DNA of 64,000 nt. It comes from Gentiana macrophylla (lineage: Eukaryota > Streptophyta > Magnoliopsida > Gentianales > Gentianaceae). The stretch is taken from the NCBI GenBank assembly GCA_026214975.1, contig CM047815.1, forward strand, positions 59,527,852 through 59,591,851, read 5' to 3'. Below the pieces are notes generated by a model, which was not told where the DNA came from, ran no database searches, and worked only from the letters and a program-made list of their open reading frames with translations. Made by a program: the position numbers and the translations under genes. This document shows positions 47,086 to 58,385 of the stretch, in pieces. Every line of letters begins with the position of its first letter. Position 1 is the stretch's first letter.

Positions 47086-47677
47086 GGCAAGTCCAACCCA
47101 TAGGTATCAAATTTTAAAATTTGATACCTATGAACAGTGTAAAGATGGGTATCAAATTTTTATCTCCAATCCAAAGTATCAAAATTTGAGTTTAATACCT
47201 ACAAACAACATCTCCAACCCAAAATATCAAAACTTAGTAGTATCATTTTTTTTATCCATTTTGATCAAATTTATGAATGTTTCAATAATATAAAAAATAT
47301 TGTCTTAACTCAAAAAAAAAAACCGTATTAATTAACATATTTTTTTATTTAACCATAAATTTTTTTTTAAATAAATTCTGCTAATGTCGTATTTTGTTTT
47401 TAAATAACCAAAAGAAAAAGCAGCGGGATAAACAAAAAAAGAGAATATTGTGTCTTGTCATGGGGGACAAACCCATGACTTTATACTTTTGTTCACATTT
47501 TGTGACTACTCGCGCGCGTGTTTCTTCACAGCAAGGTATTTGCTCAGGTCTCATTTTTGAGACTTACTACTGCATCTCAATCCAAATTTTGATACCTCTT
47601 ATTTTTCCCATTGGAGATATAAAAACTTGTAGATAGGTATCAAATTTTGATTTGAGACCATCCCATTGGACTTGCCC
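47086..47677. mobile_element. Tourist/PIF-Harbinger-like MITE
   Basis: 592 bp with terminal inverted repeats GGCAAGTCCAA (left) and the complement TTGGACTTGCCC (right), flanked by TAA on each side (47083-47085 and 47678-47680), the PIF/Harbinger-type 3-bp duplication. Just inside the left end is a perfect 34-base palindrome centred on 47114/47115. The GGTATCAAATTTTGAT word recurs near the right end. No transposase. Confidence 0.7.
47098..47131. repeat. Perfect 34-base palindrome in the MITE
   Basis: CATAGGTATCAAATTTT is followed directly by its reverse complement, giving a loopless inverted repeat. It could extrude as a hairpin. Confidence 0.85.
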
Positions 47678-47680
47678 TAA

Positions 47681-48000
47681 AGAAAACTGAAATCACGTTA
47701 AACCAAAAAAAATCTCCCGCCCATCAATCTTTAAATCAACCATATCTTTTAATCTATTTTCCTGATCATCATAAATTTTTCATCACAATTTATATTTTTT
47801 CGTTATATTTATATTGATATGTCACTTGACATATTCCGATGTAATTTTCAAAATCACATTTTTTGGGTTGCAATAACACACCATTTAATATGCCACTAAT
47901 AATTGAAATTGTACACAAGTGACAATAACCAGTTAATGAAAATGTCTCGTTAACTTTTACACACGGATTCACCGAAATTTCATAAATAGCAGTATTATTT
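47681..48000. other. Intergenic, no gene seen
   Basis: AT-rich DNA with nothing beyond short TGTCAC-type words, which become frequent in the adjoining segment. Confidence 0.5.
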
Positions 48001-48222
48001 AGTTTGTCGCTACCAGTTGACACTACGACGATGGTGATACTAACCAGTGTCACACAATGTGTCATACTAATTGTCATACTGATTCAACGGATGTATTCAA
48101 CTAATGTCATTTAATTTGTCCCTATCAATTAACACTACACATTACGACAATAATCAATGTCAGACAATGTGACACAACCAATTGTCACACTCATTAATCA
48201 AATGTACATAAGTTTCCACAAA
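48001..48222. repeat. Degenerate 111-bp tandem duplication rich in TGTCA words
   Basis: Unit 1 (from about 48001) and unit 2 (from about 48112) align over TTTGTC(G/C)CTA(C/T)CA, AACACTAC, AATGTCA(C/G)ACAATGTG and ATTGTCA(T/C)AC. Similar TGACAC words continue to about 48390. The word usage resembles the MITE at 43252-43421, so it may be a decayed relative. Confidence 0.55.
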
Positions 48223-48462
48223 AAAGTACATATAAACAAAGACAACGTGACACTTAGTAGTGACAAAAAATGACACTTAACGGTGACAATAATAATGTCA
48301 AACACTAAGTTTACTATGAATAATCGATGTGTCTTGACACTATTAATCGAAACTACTCTCACCAACATTTCTAGTGACACTACAAATTGAAATTTAACAA
48401 CCACAAAGAACGAAGCTTTTCAAATTCAGAAATCTCCGAGCCATGGACAACATAAGTATAAA

Positions 48463-48499
48463 CTAGTGGCAATGCTCACGCCGTGCAAGGCACGGCGTG
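48463..48499 (-). terminator. Helitron 3' terminus: hairpin plus CTAG
   Basis: A perfect 10-bp stem (CACGCCGTGC at 48477-48486 and GCACGGCGTG at 48490-48499) with a 3-base loop lies 10 bases inside the terminal CTAG (48463-48466). The next base on the minus strand is T, as expected for insertion between A and T. This is the canonical Helitron 3' end, the rolling-circle termination signal. Confidence 0.92.
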
Positions 48500-48973
48500 C
48501 CCGTTAAAGTTGTAAACATAGAAATGGATGATATTTTTACAATCATGGATTTTTATTAATATGAAGCCATATAATTCAAAAGAAACATTTAGTTTGGCTA
48601 TCATAAGTTACAAAAGATAGTAGAATACAATCATTGTAAGAACTCCTAGTTATGTATATTACTACACCATTAAACATTATTGATGACAAAAGATAATGGT
48701 GGTAATATACTAACTATGTTCCCCACTACATCAAAGTTTTGCTTTTAAAAAGCTTACAAAACAACCATAATTGCATTATTAATACATAAACATACACCAA
48801 CTATTAATTTACTTTTTCCTTGTTCTCTTCTTTGTTCTTCATCTTTTGATTGGACTTTCAACTTCATGAACCATAGGTGGAATCTCAACTGATTTAGCCC
48901 CCTTCTCTGGAGTAGTTGTCGGGATCGTTGTAGGTATAGAACCAAACATTAAGGTTCTTTTGGAATGTGGAGG

Positions 48974-51900
48974 CTAGATACATGTGTTGTCTTTTAACTC
49001 AACTGAATCAGCAATTTCTTCGAGGACATCTTTGGTCTTGGGGCTAAAAAACTGGGTTGTTTCTTTAGTTGATTGTTGTACCACATCCGTTAGTGATTGA
49101 GGATCATCTGTGTGCATCCCAATAGCTTCAGAGGCGTGAACGGCTTCTTCTGTGTACAATTGTAGAACTGTGTAGTTCTTGTCAGCCATGAAAAACTTTA
49201 GAAAACAGAAAACTTTCTTTTCAAATATAGCTTCCTCTACTTCCTTCATCAATGGTTGGCCACATAAAAGAAATTGTGTATGAATTCTACTTGTAACGTA
49301 ATACATAGTTCAACTAACATTGTAATAGAATAATGCATGGTGTAACATAAAATAAAAATGTAAAGCTGTACATGGTAAAAACTTAGTGAAAGTAACATAG
49401 TAAGCAATAAATTTATTATTCGTTGGTAAGAAATGTATTATGTAGTGGAATTAAAGTTCTGCAAGAATATGCCATGGGATAGACATGCAACATTTTCCAT
49501 TTTGTATGCAACAAGCCACAGAAGAATGACTGAAGAAGGAAGTATAATGCGTTGACAAAGACTTCCGCAAATGAAACAAACTATACACTCATTTCAGCCA
49601 TGCAGAGAGCAGTACAACTAACATACATATGTTTTAAGAAACCACGTGAGAAATAAAGTTATCAAATATAGATGCAGTCTAGACGTGTAGGTGGAAGAAG
49701 TTAACTGGTAATAGACAAAGCTTAGAACTTTATCCCAGTGGAAAAAACTTTTTGCATCATGCTCTTCTTAGGAGTATACAACAGGAAAGAAAACTTGAAG
49801 CTGACACCACAGATGGAAAAAAAAAATCAATTATTTGCCTCACCACCTTGACATGACCAATATTTGGTTAAAATAAACAAGTGTTTGGTCATGTATTGAC
49901 TTGGCCAGGGGTTCAGAAGGAAAAAATATAGTTTGAAAACAATAAACTCAACAGTTTGTTTTTTTGCAGAAAGAAGGAATATCCAAAGAAAATAGGGCTA
50001 GGGAAGTGTAGGAAAATGCAGATGCCCAGATTTCATGTCAAACAACGCATGATTATTCTAACTTCAACTACATGGAGAGAAACACAATTAATAGATAGTA
50101 GATGAAAAACTAACTAATTAACTATGTGTAAATACCATACCTTATTATCTGCTTCAAAAAGCTGATCTGCTGTGAATTCAGTCAGTTTTTCGAGAAGTGA
50201 AGAAAACACCGTAGCATCAAGTGTCCCAGAATCATCAGTCAAGTAGACTTCCATACGACCACTGTAAAAATTAAGATTTAAAACATATTGTTATTTATGA
50301 ATGATTGTTTAACCTGCCAGAAAATGTTTAAAACCAAAATATTTACCGTGGAATGATCACTGTTTTTTCACCGCAAGAATTACATGTAAAGCTCAAGTTT
50401 ACTCTTGCTTTGATGTATTTTTTGCAGTTTCCATATACGCTCTGCCACAGCTTCTCTTGTCCAGGTATTAACTGCAATTTTCCTGTAACCCAGGCTGCTT
50501 TGAACTATTCAAAAGAAAAAACCAAACATTATTTGGAATACCGAGATAAATTGAAATAATTTTTTCATACTATGGATTTCTATTTATATACCTCTTCATC
50601 TTTGGTAGTTACATCTTTGATCTTACGCACATCCGAACTTGTTGGTGGTCGTAGAAATATTTCAGCATCATCATAAGCTTTATTCTTGAATAATTCAGCA
50701 ATATTTGTACTGTGATCCTTGTACCTGTGTACAGATTCATTATACAGATGTATTTACTTTGAGTATGTATAGGGATATAACAGCAACATTGGTAGTTAAG
50801 CTTGATCAATTAACTCTATTAATGGGAAATAAAACAGTAATGTAAAAATTGCGCTATTTTAGTATAGTGTCAGTTTCCATTAAATTTATTGAAGGCGTGA
50901 TCGATTGTTGTGAACTAAAATTACTGAAAATTTAAACATGGAAAGGGGCATAGTCAACAAAGTAGTGAAAGAAACTAAATATCTACTCATAAAACAACAT
51001 AAAAGATTGATTAAAAGGGGGAAATAACTCACTAATTAAAAGTAAACATAGCCGAATATTCCTCCATGATATTGTTGGTCCTTTGAAAAGGCTTTGGTTA
51101 AGTTTAGAGAGGGGGGGTGAATAAACTTAACACTTAAAACTTTTGGAGTTAACAAACTCAAAGAACTTCAACAACTCTTGATACTTGATAACTCTCACGA
51201 TACTCGATGAGTCTGTTGATTGTGAGTTTCTTGAATTTGTGCAATGGAAATATATAAAAAATTAAGCCTCGTTACTTGTTGTTAAATATGATACAAAGTA
51301 TTAGATACTCAGTAGTGTGTGTGTGTGTGTATTCAGTTGCTAGATTCAGTAGATTGATGTGTTATATAAACTAAGTGCGTAATATAAATGCGAGAAAATA
51401 AGTAGGCGAGATTTTATAGTGGTTCCGAGGTGGTGTAATCCTCGTCACCCACTCTTTTCTGTGATGTTGGAGGTAATTCACTAGAGAGATTCTTGAGATA
51501 GCTGTTACAAAAATCCCTAAGATGTTTGTCCTTCACCAATAGCTATGGTTTCACAAATCGAAAACTAGGGCAGTGGGATTGCTGCTCCAAAGTCTTCCAC
51601 TGGTCCTTGAAGGGTAGGATTGCCTCTTCACCACTCCACCACAAACAACGAGCTCTTTCACACGATGTGCTTCACTGTCTTCAACAGATTTCTTGTAAAA
51701 GAAAGATTGAATCAAGTAAATTATTCGATTCGCACTTGATCGAGAAGATATGATCGGCGACTTGCGCTTCAAGTGTGTAAACTTGATGTAGCTTGAATAC
51801 ATATTACACTTGAAGATTTTCTCTGGATCAGTAGCCTTAAGCTCAGTAGGGTCAGCAGGGTGATTTCTTGATTTAATTCTGATTGCTCAAGACAGATTCT

Positions 51901-54003
51901 CAATTTTCATCACTTGTATCTGAATTAGGAGTCCTCTATTTATAGGTAGGAATCCTTGTGACTTATGTTTGAAATTCAAACATAGCCGTTTCAGATTTTG
52001 TCCCATTTGACTTGCTTTTTGTCACTGTTCATAGTACTGACACAGTCAGACTGCTTTTTGACAGAATGCAGTCTGTTCATCCTTTGACTTGTATCCATTG
52101 GATAAAGTCCTGAATCATCCTAACGTCCCTTTAATCTCAACCATTGATTTGTTTGATAAAATCGAGGTTGTTAGTTATCCTTATCCTTGTTTTCTTCCAA
52201 TGTAATCTTGAATAAATCGAGGTATATGTATCAAAGAGTTCATGAGTCTCTTTGAGATACATACCATCAATTTGAACCATAAAATGCAAATGACTTCCTT
52301 TATCTAACTTTTATTTGTGAAGTTAGATTACACCATTTAATCATAACTAAGTTCCAGTCACCATCCAACTTATGGAACTTAGACCTTGTATTACAAGGTA
52401 TATGTAATCGATTTAGGTCATCACAGACTTCCCTAAATTCTCGATTCCATATCCTTGACTTTAATTACTAAGTTTGATCCCTTAGCCTTCATTAATCGAG
52501 TTTGAGCCCTCACCTTCCGGTCTTCAAAGAGTTCGACTAGTCTCACCGACCTAGCTACCCTCATCGATATAGACAAGTCTGCTGATATAAACCAGCTGAC
52601 CTTTACAGTGCTTGTTTGATCAAACCTATACAAAGATCAAACTCTAATAAACCTATACATTTGATCTAGACATATTTTTGCCTTTGCACTATAACAGCTA
52701 GTCTGGCACTCATCACTAAAACTTAAAAAATAAGTCCAACACACATTTAAGGTACAGGCAGAAGCAAATATAGGATATTTTTTATTCATACCATTCATAC
52801 ATATGTCCAGCATCCGGCAGTGGGGGATCCACCATAAAATAGGCATTGAACTTTGGTGTGGTAAGTGATATACCTAAATATTGAGAAAACATATGAGGAA
52901 TGAAAAGTAATGCATTTTCAGCAGCATTTTTATTATGTGTGTAGATATGAAACTTGCTTACCATGGTATGTGGTTACTCTCAAAGTGAAACCAACCACCA
53001 ATGTTGGTTCTGGAAGCTTAGTAGAGACTTTTATTTCTTCATTATCCAAAAAATCTTCCCAAAGCCTTAAAACAATTGGCATTTTGATAATTAAGAATTT
53101 TCACCAAACAAGACAATTTTATTTTTTTTAGTTCAATGTGAAACCAATACGTTAAACAATAGAAATACAATGCTTACTCTTCATCAATTAGGATATAGTC
53201 TCTTGTTGTTGAGCTGCCAGAACCATGAACGGCATTCAAATGGATCACTAATGCTTTAACAACTGGTGATATCAGATATACAACAAACGAAATTAATTTA
53301 GACTCAGAACAACAACATGATGATTATATGTAATAGGAAAAAAGCAGTGTAATGCATAGCAAAAAGAATAGAATAGATTGAGTGTTAAATATTTTCTATA
53401 TATGCAGGTATACGGATGAAGGAAATGGTATTCATGCAATTCAGTAGAAGGAAATTAAAGTGCAGGTTAAAGATATTATAAAGTTCAGCAAAAATCATGA
53501 GTTCAGCAAGTACATCTATTCAGGAAAATACAATTATAGCAAAATTTATAATAGGTGCAAGAAGCGAAACACAGCAGTACTTGTAAAAATATAGTAGCCT
53601 AACTTATTTAAAAGAAACATGACACAAGGATTAATATCAGGCTGAATTAAAATATTAGGCTGAGTAAAAATTATATAGGTTGAACTTATCAGTCAAGACA
53701 GAAGAATGACTCCAAAGGCACAATGCTTGTATTAAAAGTGACAGCTGCTATCCTTGTGCCCTAGCCAATGAAATCAGTGCAAACGCATCAAACATATCAT
53801 TCATCATACATTTATAATAGAATACAATAAATTTAATGTATTTTGAGTATTTACCTGCATGTATGTTAAAACGTACTTCTTGTACATTGTTGCTTTGTTT
53901 CGTGATTCACCAGTTTTATGCTTTTCAACGACTTGAACTATGACAGTCCAATCTTTAGTCGAGAATGAAACTTGCATTGCATTGTAGAGTTTTCTATCTT
54001 CTG
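48974..54003 (-). CDS. RPA1-like single-strand DNA-binding protein (Helitron-encoded, spliced)
   Basis: RPA large-subunit homologues bind ssDNA; plant Helitrons carry their own copies, probably to help rolling-circle transposition. Exons on the minus strand: 54003-53860 (LYNAMQVSFSTKDWTVIVQ, OB fold A); about 53270-53177 (VVKALVIHLNAVHGSGSSTT); 53083-52962 (MPIVLRLWEDFLDNEEIKVS, OB fold B); 52872-52782 (GISLTTPKFNAYFMVDPPLP); 50727-50591; 50508-50345 (KLWQSVYGNCKKYIKARVNL, FTCNSCGEK); 50262-50152 (SGRMEVYLTDDSGTLDATVF); and a last exon ending with the stop at 48974. Most exons end in good donors such as GTAAGC and GTAAAT. In the zinc ribbon one Cys appears to be Tyr. The intron between 52782 and 50727 holds a solo LTR. 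The N-terminal start is not certain. Confidence 0.75.
51073..52741 (-). mobile_element. SIRE-type solo LTR in an intron of the RPA1-like gene
   Basis: 1,669 bp. The plus strand runs from TGTTGGTCCTTTGAAAAGG with a G-run (GAGAGGGGGGGTGAATAAAC) to ATAAGTCCAACA. TATA box CCTATAAATAG lies on the minus strand near 51936. It shares the GGTGGTGTAAT(C/A)C block with the LTR at 21428-22841 (same family and orientation). Flanks are GATAT and CACAT, so there is no clean target duplication. No internal region remains. Confidence 0.85.
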
Positions 54004-54079
54004 TTATCTATATGATGAAGATCACATAATTAGCACACATTATTATACATCATACAACAGAATATTTAGAACACAAAAT

Positions 54080-54601
54080 TGATGTAAACCGAATCTCGTA
54101 GGATCGTTGATTAAAGCACAGCAAACGATTCAGCTTTAAAAAATATATTTTTATGGCTTTTTGAATATATATAACGAAAATAACAAAAGGATATGTAAAT
54201 ACTCCATCTCAGAATATTTACTACGGTGATCCCATCTCAGGAACACCAACCAATTACCCCGTCTCAGGATAATCGAAAGAAGTCCAATCTCTGAAAACTT
54301 CTTGAAAGAAACCCAATCGCTGAAAGTTTCTTATGATGAAAATTCAATCTCCGAATTTCAAACAAAATAGTTTTTTGATTCAATAATAAGCTACATATTC
54401 AAATACAAGGAAATGCCTTATATAGGCTACAGACTCCAAGTCCAATTGCCATTTTAGCAATGTGGGACGAAATAACAATAATTAAAAATAATAATAAATA
54501 TAAAAGACAATTAACCAATGTGGGATAATAAAAGACTAATTAAAAGACTAAATAAAAGACTCAATCTTCCTCTTGAATTGGGTATTATTTGGGCCGCATC
54601 A
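54080..54601 (-). repeat. 3' LTR of the non-autonomous element
   Basis: Plus-strand start TGATGTAAACCGAATCTCG, end TTTGGGCCGCATCA. TATA-like CCTATATAAGG lies on the minus strand near 54420. Confidence 0.92.
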
Positions 54602-54620
54602 TTCCCTCCCTCTTCAAAAT
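54602..54620 (-). promoter_or_regulatory. Polypurine tract of the non-autonomous element
   Basis: The minus strand reads TTTTGAAGAGGGAGGGAA directly before the 3' LTR. Confidence 0.8.
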
Positions 54621-54699
54621 GATTCGTCCTCGAATCAACCCGGATCGAACACGAATATCTTGCTTCCATACGTCCACTCAACCACAGAGAAACTCAGAA

Positions 54700-55578
54700 T
54701 CACAACATCGCAAAAAATGGAATGGCGCGAGTGGAGAAATCAGCGACAACAAAATCCAAAGGGCGGCAATGCTGTAAATATGGATCCACATATACTTGTG
54801 GCGCTTGTAACGCCTTCAAATCAGTAACTAAAATTGCCGAGTGCATCTTTGAACCATCGGCGTGCACCGGTTTGGTCCCCGGTTGGACCACAATTGATTC
54901 AGCAAGTAAGTCCACGGGCATAGTGATTGGGCCAACACTAATATCCACCTTGACGTCGGCAATCTCGTCCGAATAATGGTCGGGTACCGTAAAGGAGAAT
55001 CAATAGTAGCAATCGAACAACATCATTAGTAAGTGCATTAGGAACCTCAATGAACTCTTCCGTGGTCGAATCAACAATAAGAATGTCTTCCTCCTCGTAC
55101 CACAACCGTAGGGGGTTGGGAAAGAATTTGGGCGGTTTGCGACCATAGTAGCTTCTCCACGTGTTACACCATACGTGATAAAGAAAAGTTCATCGTCCGC
55201 CTTCCACTTTGCGTCTAATTTCCTCCAACGTTCTGCACGTTCTAATTTCCGTTGTTCTGCCTCTAATTTCCGTTGCGCAATACGTTCTAATTCGCGTCGT
55301 GGATCGAGGGTGTCATGTAATGCATTTAGGGCAGCCATAATTTCAGCATGTCTTCGATCGGATTCAACTTGATGTCGCTCGAAGTCTGTATGGATGTTGT
55401 CGAAAGCTGCACATAGTTTATCCATTGCAGCAACTTGCAAATAATCTTCCAAGAACGCAGCAGATGATTCCTCGCAAGAACAGAATTTCAGGACTAAAAG
55501 CACAGCTTTTATGATGCTAGGGTTGCGAAAATAGCAGCAAAATTCGAAGATGTAAGGAGCTGTTGAGTGCGGCTGCAA
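54700..55578 (-). CDS. Unrecognised ORF of the non-autonomous LTR element (coiled coil)
   Basis: I do not recognise the family. The minus-strand frame (best Met at 55425) begins MDKLCAAFDNIHTDFERHQV. It has a long charged helix, RRELERIAQRKLEAEQRKLE with RAERWRKLDAKWKADDELFF, a likely coiled coil, then ITYGVTRGEATMVANRP. Near 55125 the frame shifts: the alternative frame continues as LRLWYEEEDILIVDSTTEEF and IEVPNALTNDVV. A third stretch (54948-54700) reads MDISVGPITMPVDLLAESIV and LQAPQVYVDPYLQHCRPLDF. Together they suggest one original protein of about 250-300 residues. It has no gag zinc knuckle, protease or RT motif. It may help packaging, as a gag substitute, or be a captured sequence. 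Confidence 0.5.
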
Positions 55579-56430
55579 TTAGGGTTCTTGGTGCTCAAGA
55601 ACGCAGCAGATTTCTTCCAATAAACGCAGCAACTTTAATCGCCAAACAGCAGCTTTAAACGCAGCAGCTTTACGAACGGCACTTGTCACGACCAAACGGT
55701 ATGGAATTCGGAAAAACACAAAGAACAAAACTTGTAGATAACGAAATTTTGGTTCAGACTGTTAAGTTTCAGAATTTTTGGACAGGTATAACCCACTTAA
55801 ATTTAATTCGTAAACAGATCACTCTCGGGTTACGGGTTTTGACAGAAACAGTCAACTAGGTGACGGCGACTATTGTGCAAAACCGGTCAGGACTCTGAAA
55901 AAACTCAAAGAATCAAAGTTGTATAACAATGAATTTACTATGTGCTCACAAAATTTCATTCAATTCCGACCACCACAACTCCCTAAAAACAAAGTCGACT
56001 ACAAGCTGTTCCAGAAAATCGAGCAGAATATTCCGATCCGAATTTGATCAAGATAAAATCCGAATTTGCAAAAGTGCCAAAGAGGCAAAAGACACCCAAT
56101 ACAAATTTCTATCTACTGTTAAATTTTTAGAATTTTTCGATATGATTTGAATAGGGAACGATTGGAAACAAAGTCGGACAGTCAGATTTCAAGAGCAGAA
56201 AATTAGGGTTTCGACCAAGAATATTATGTCACGCCTGATTTACCTCAACGCGTAGGGTTCCTTGATGGACGAAGAAACGCAGCAGTTGTATCGTAATATG
56301 TAGCAGCAATTAGGGTTCAAACAGCGGCTGCAGTTAGGGTTTCTCGGATAACAAGAACGCCAAGAACTTTAAGAAAACGCTGCAGATTTCTGTCAAGAAC
56401 GCAGCAGCTGTTGTTGCTTTAATCGCCTAT

Positions 56431-56442
56431 TCTCTGATACCA
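56431..56442 (-). promoter_or_regulatory. Primer-binding site of the non-autonomous element
   Basis: The minus strand reads TGGTATCAGAGA two bases inside the 5' LTR, the tRNA-iMet type. Confidence 0.88.
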
Positions 56443-56444
56443 CT

Positions 56445-56963
56445 TGATGTAAACCGAATCTCGTAGGATCGTTGATTAAAGCACATCAAACGATTCAGCT
56501 TTAAAAATTATATTTTTATGGCTTTTTGAATATATATAACGAAAATAACAAAATGATATGTAAATACTCCATCTCAGAATATTTACTACGGTGATCCCAT
56601 CTCAGGAACACCAACCAATTACCCCGTCTCAGGATAATCGAAAGAAGTCCAATCTCTGAAAACTTCTTGAAAGAAACCCAACTGAAAGTTTCTTATGATG
56701 AAAATTCAATCTCCGAATTTCAAACAAAATAGTTTTTTGATTCAATAATAAGCTACCTATTCAAATACAAGGAAATGTCTTATATAGGCTACAGACTCCA
56801 AGTCCAATTGCCATTTTAGCAATGTGGGACAAAATAACAATAATTAAAAATAATAATAAATATAAAAGATAATTAACCAATGTGGGATAATAAAAGACTA
56901 ATTAAAAGACTAAATAAAAGACTCAATCTTCCTCTTGAATTGCGTATTATTTGGGCCGCATCA
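56445..56963 (-). repeat. 5' LTR of the non-autonomous element
   Basis: Nearly identical to 54080-54601. Followed by the AAAAT target duplication. Confidence 0.92.
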
Positions 56964-57044
56964 AAAATATTATGTCTGAGATGAAAGCAATAATAATTTC
57001 ATGTGATGACGGGAATTGAATAATTTTTTTTTTTACAATATTCA

Positions 57045-58385
57045 TGCACCAGTTAGGACTTCTTTGTATACCACATTTCGTGTAACATTATTTTTAGTAG
57101 AATCAAAGAATGTAGGAACAATAAATACTCAGACAACATTTGATGTTTTTGCACGCGAAAGAGCAACGTACAATTGACCATGAGAGAAAACTTGTTCTTT
57201 CAAATAGACACCAACATAATCTAATGTTTGCCCTTGCGCTTTATTTATTGTCATTGCGAAACAAAGTTTTACTGGAAACTGAACTCTTTTATAAGGGATC
57301 ATGGAGAACTCATCATTAGATGGTTGTAAAGGTATTCTATGTAAGAATATTTTTTCCCAGCATGGTCTCCAATTGCTATCTGTACATGTATAACATTTTT
57401 ATCTAGTTGTTTACATATTAGGCGTGTTCCATTACATAATCCTTCTGATGGGTCTAAATTCCTAAGTAGAATTATTGGTGCATTAGGTTTCAGCTTTAGT
57501 TTATGAGGTGGTAGACCATTGGGTCTTAAACTATTCAGCATGTCTTCATTTAGTCCTTGATCCTGTGGATTAATTGTTTTATCATAACTTATATACTCTC
57601 TTTCGATTCCTGAAAATCTATCGATCATGATTTCATTTATCATCAACAAATTGATTTTTTGTAGTTAGTATGGCTCTATTAATCGAGACATGAGTATTGC
57701 TGAAGATTGATGTATCTTCTATAAAAACAGATTTTATAAGATTGTCTAATCCATCTTCAATATTTTTTGATGTACTAATTATATTCGTAGGTAGTTCAAT
57801 ATTTTCAGCGTCTTCAGTTTGAGTCAGTCCATCACCTACCTTAATAGGAATGTAGTGAAAGCAGGATCCAAGCGTGCTCGCATGTTTTGAATAAGTTTAA
57901 ATTTTATCAGGTTTGGCCAAATGTAAGATCTAATTAAAGATGCATTGATGGTTTCAGTTTTTGTACCTCCACGAACAACCGGTACAGTTTGGCGGAAGTC
58001 ACCACCTAATACAATGACTTTCCCGCCAAACAATTCCGAGCTATCCATTAGATGTCTTAGTAAATTATCCAAAGATTCTATTGTTGTTTTTTTTGACATA
58101 GGTGCTTCATCCCAAATAATTATCCTTGCTTCTCTAATCATGGATGCTAAAGAAGACTGTTTGCTTATTCTACATGTAAAACTATCTGTTACATCAATTG
58201 GTATTTTAAATCTTGAATGAGCCGTTCTACCTCCAGGTAGTAAAGAAGCTTCTATACCAGATGCAGATGTAGATAAAGCAATAAAACCCTTTGATCTTAC
58301 ATCTGCTAACAAAGCCCTATACAAAAAGGTTTTCCCGGTCCTCCCGGTCCATCGATAAAGAAACATGCTGGATTATTCTTGTAAA
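57045..58385 (-). pseudogene. Helitron helicase domain (PIF1-like), frameshifted
   Basis: C-terminal SF1 helicase of the Helitron RepHel protein, which unwinds DNA during rolling-circle transposition. Motif I is split: the upstream frame gives DGPGGPGKP and the downstream frame TGKTFLYRALLADVRS, showing a one-base deletion within Walker A near 58345. Later motifs are good: IIIWDEAPMSKK (motif II), VIVLGGDFRQTVPVV (motif III), [40 protein letters not shown] and [15 protein letters not shown], with the C-terminus NVVYKEVLT near 57050. Two more one-base shifts occur near 57838 and 57650. Confidence 0.9.

Larger units (their letters stand above)
54080..56963 (-). mobile_element. Non-autonomous LTR retrotransposon with an unrecognised ORF
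   Basis: LTRs of about 520 bp (54080-54601 and 56445-56963) differ at roughly ten positions plus a 3-base gap, so insertion is fairly recent. Target duplication AAAAT is perfect (54075-54079 and 56964-56968). tRNA-Met primer site at 56431-56442 and polypurine tract at 54602-54620 give minus orientation. The 1.84-kb internal region has no gag, RT or integrase signature but contains a coiled-coil ORF. It lies between the two Helitron genes. Confidence 0.9.

Noticed and set aside
51073..52741. Intact SIRE element in the RPA gene
   Set aside because: Only one LTR is present, with no primer site or coding region next to it; a solo LTR or remnant fits.
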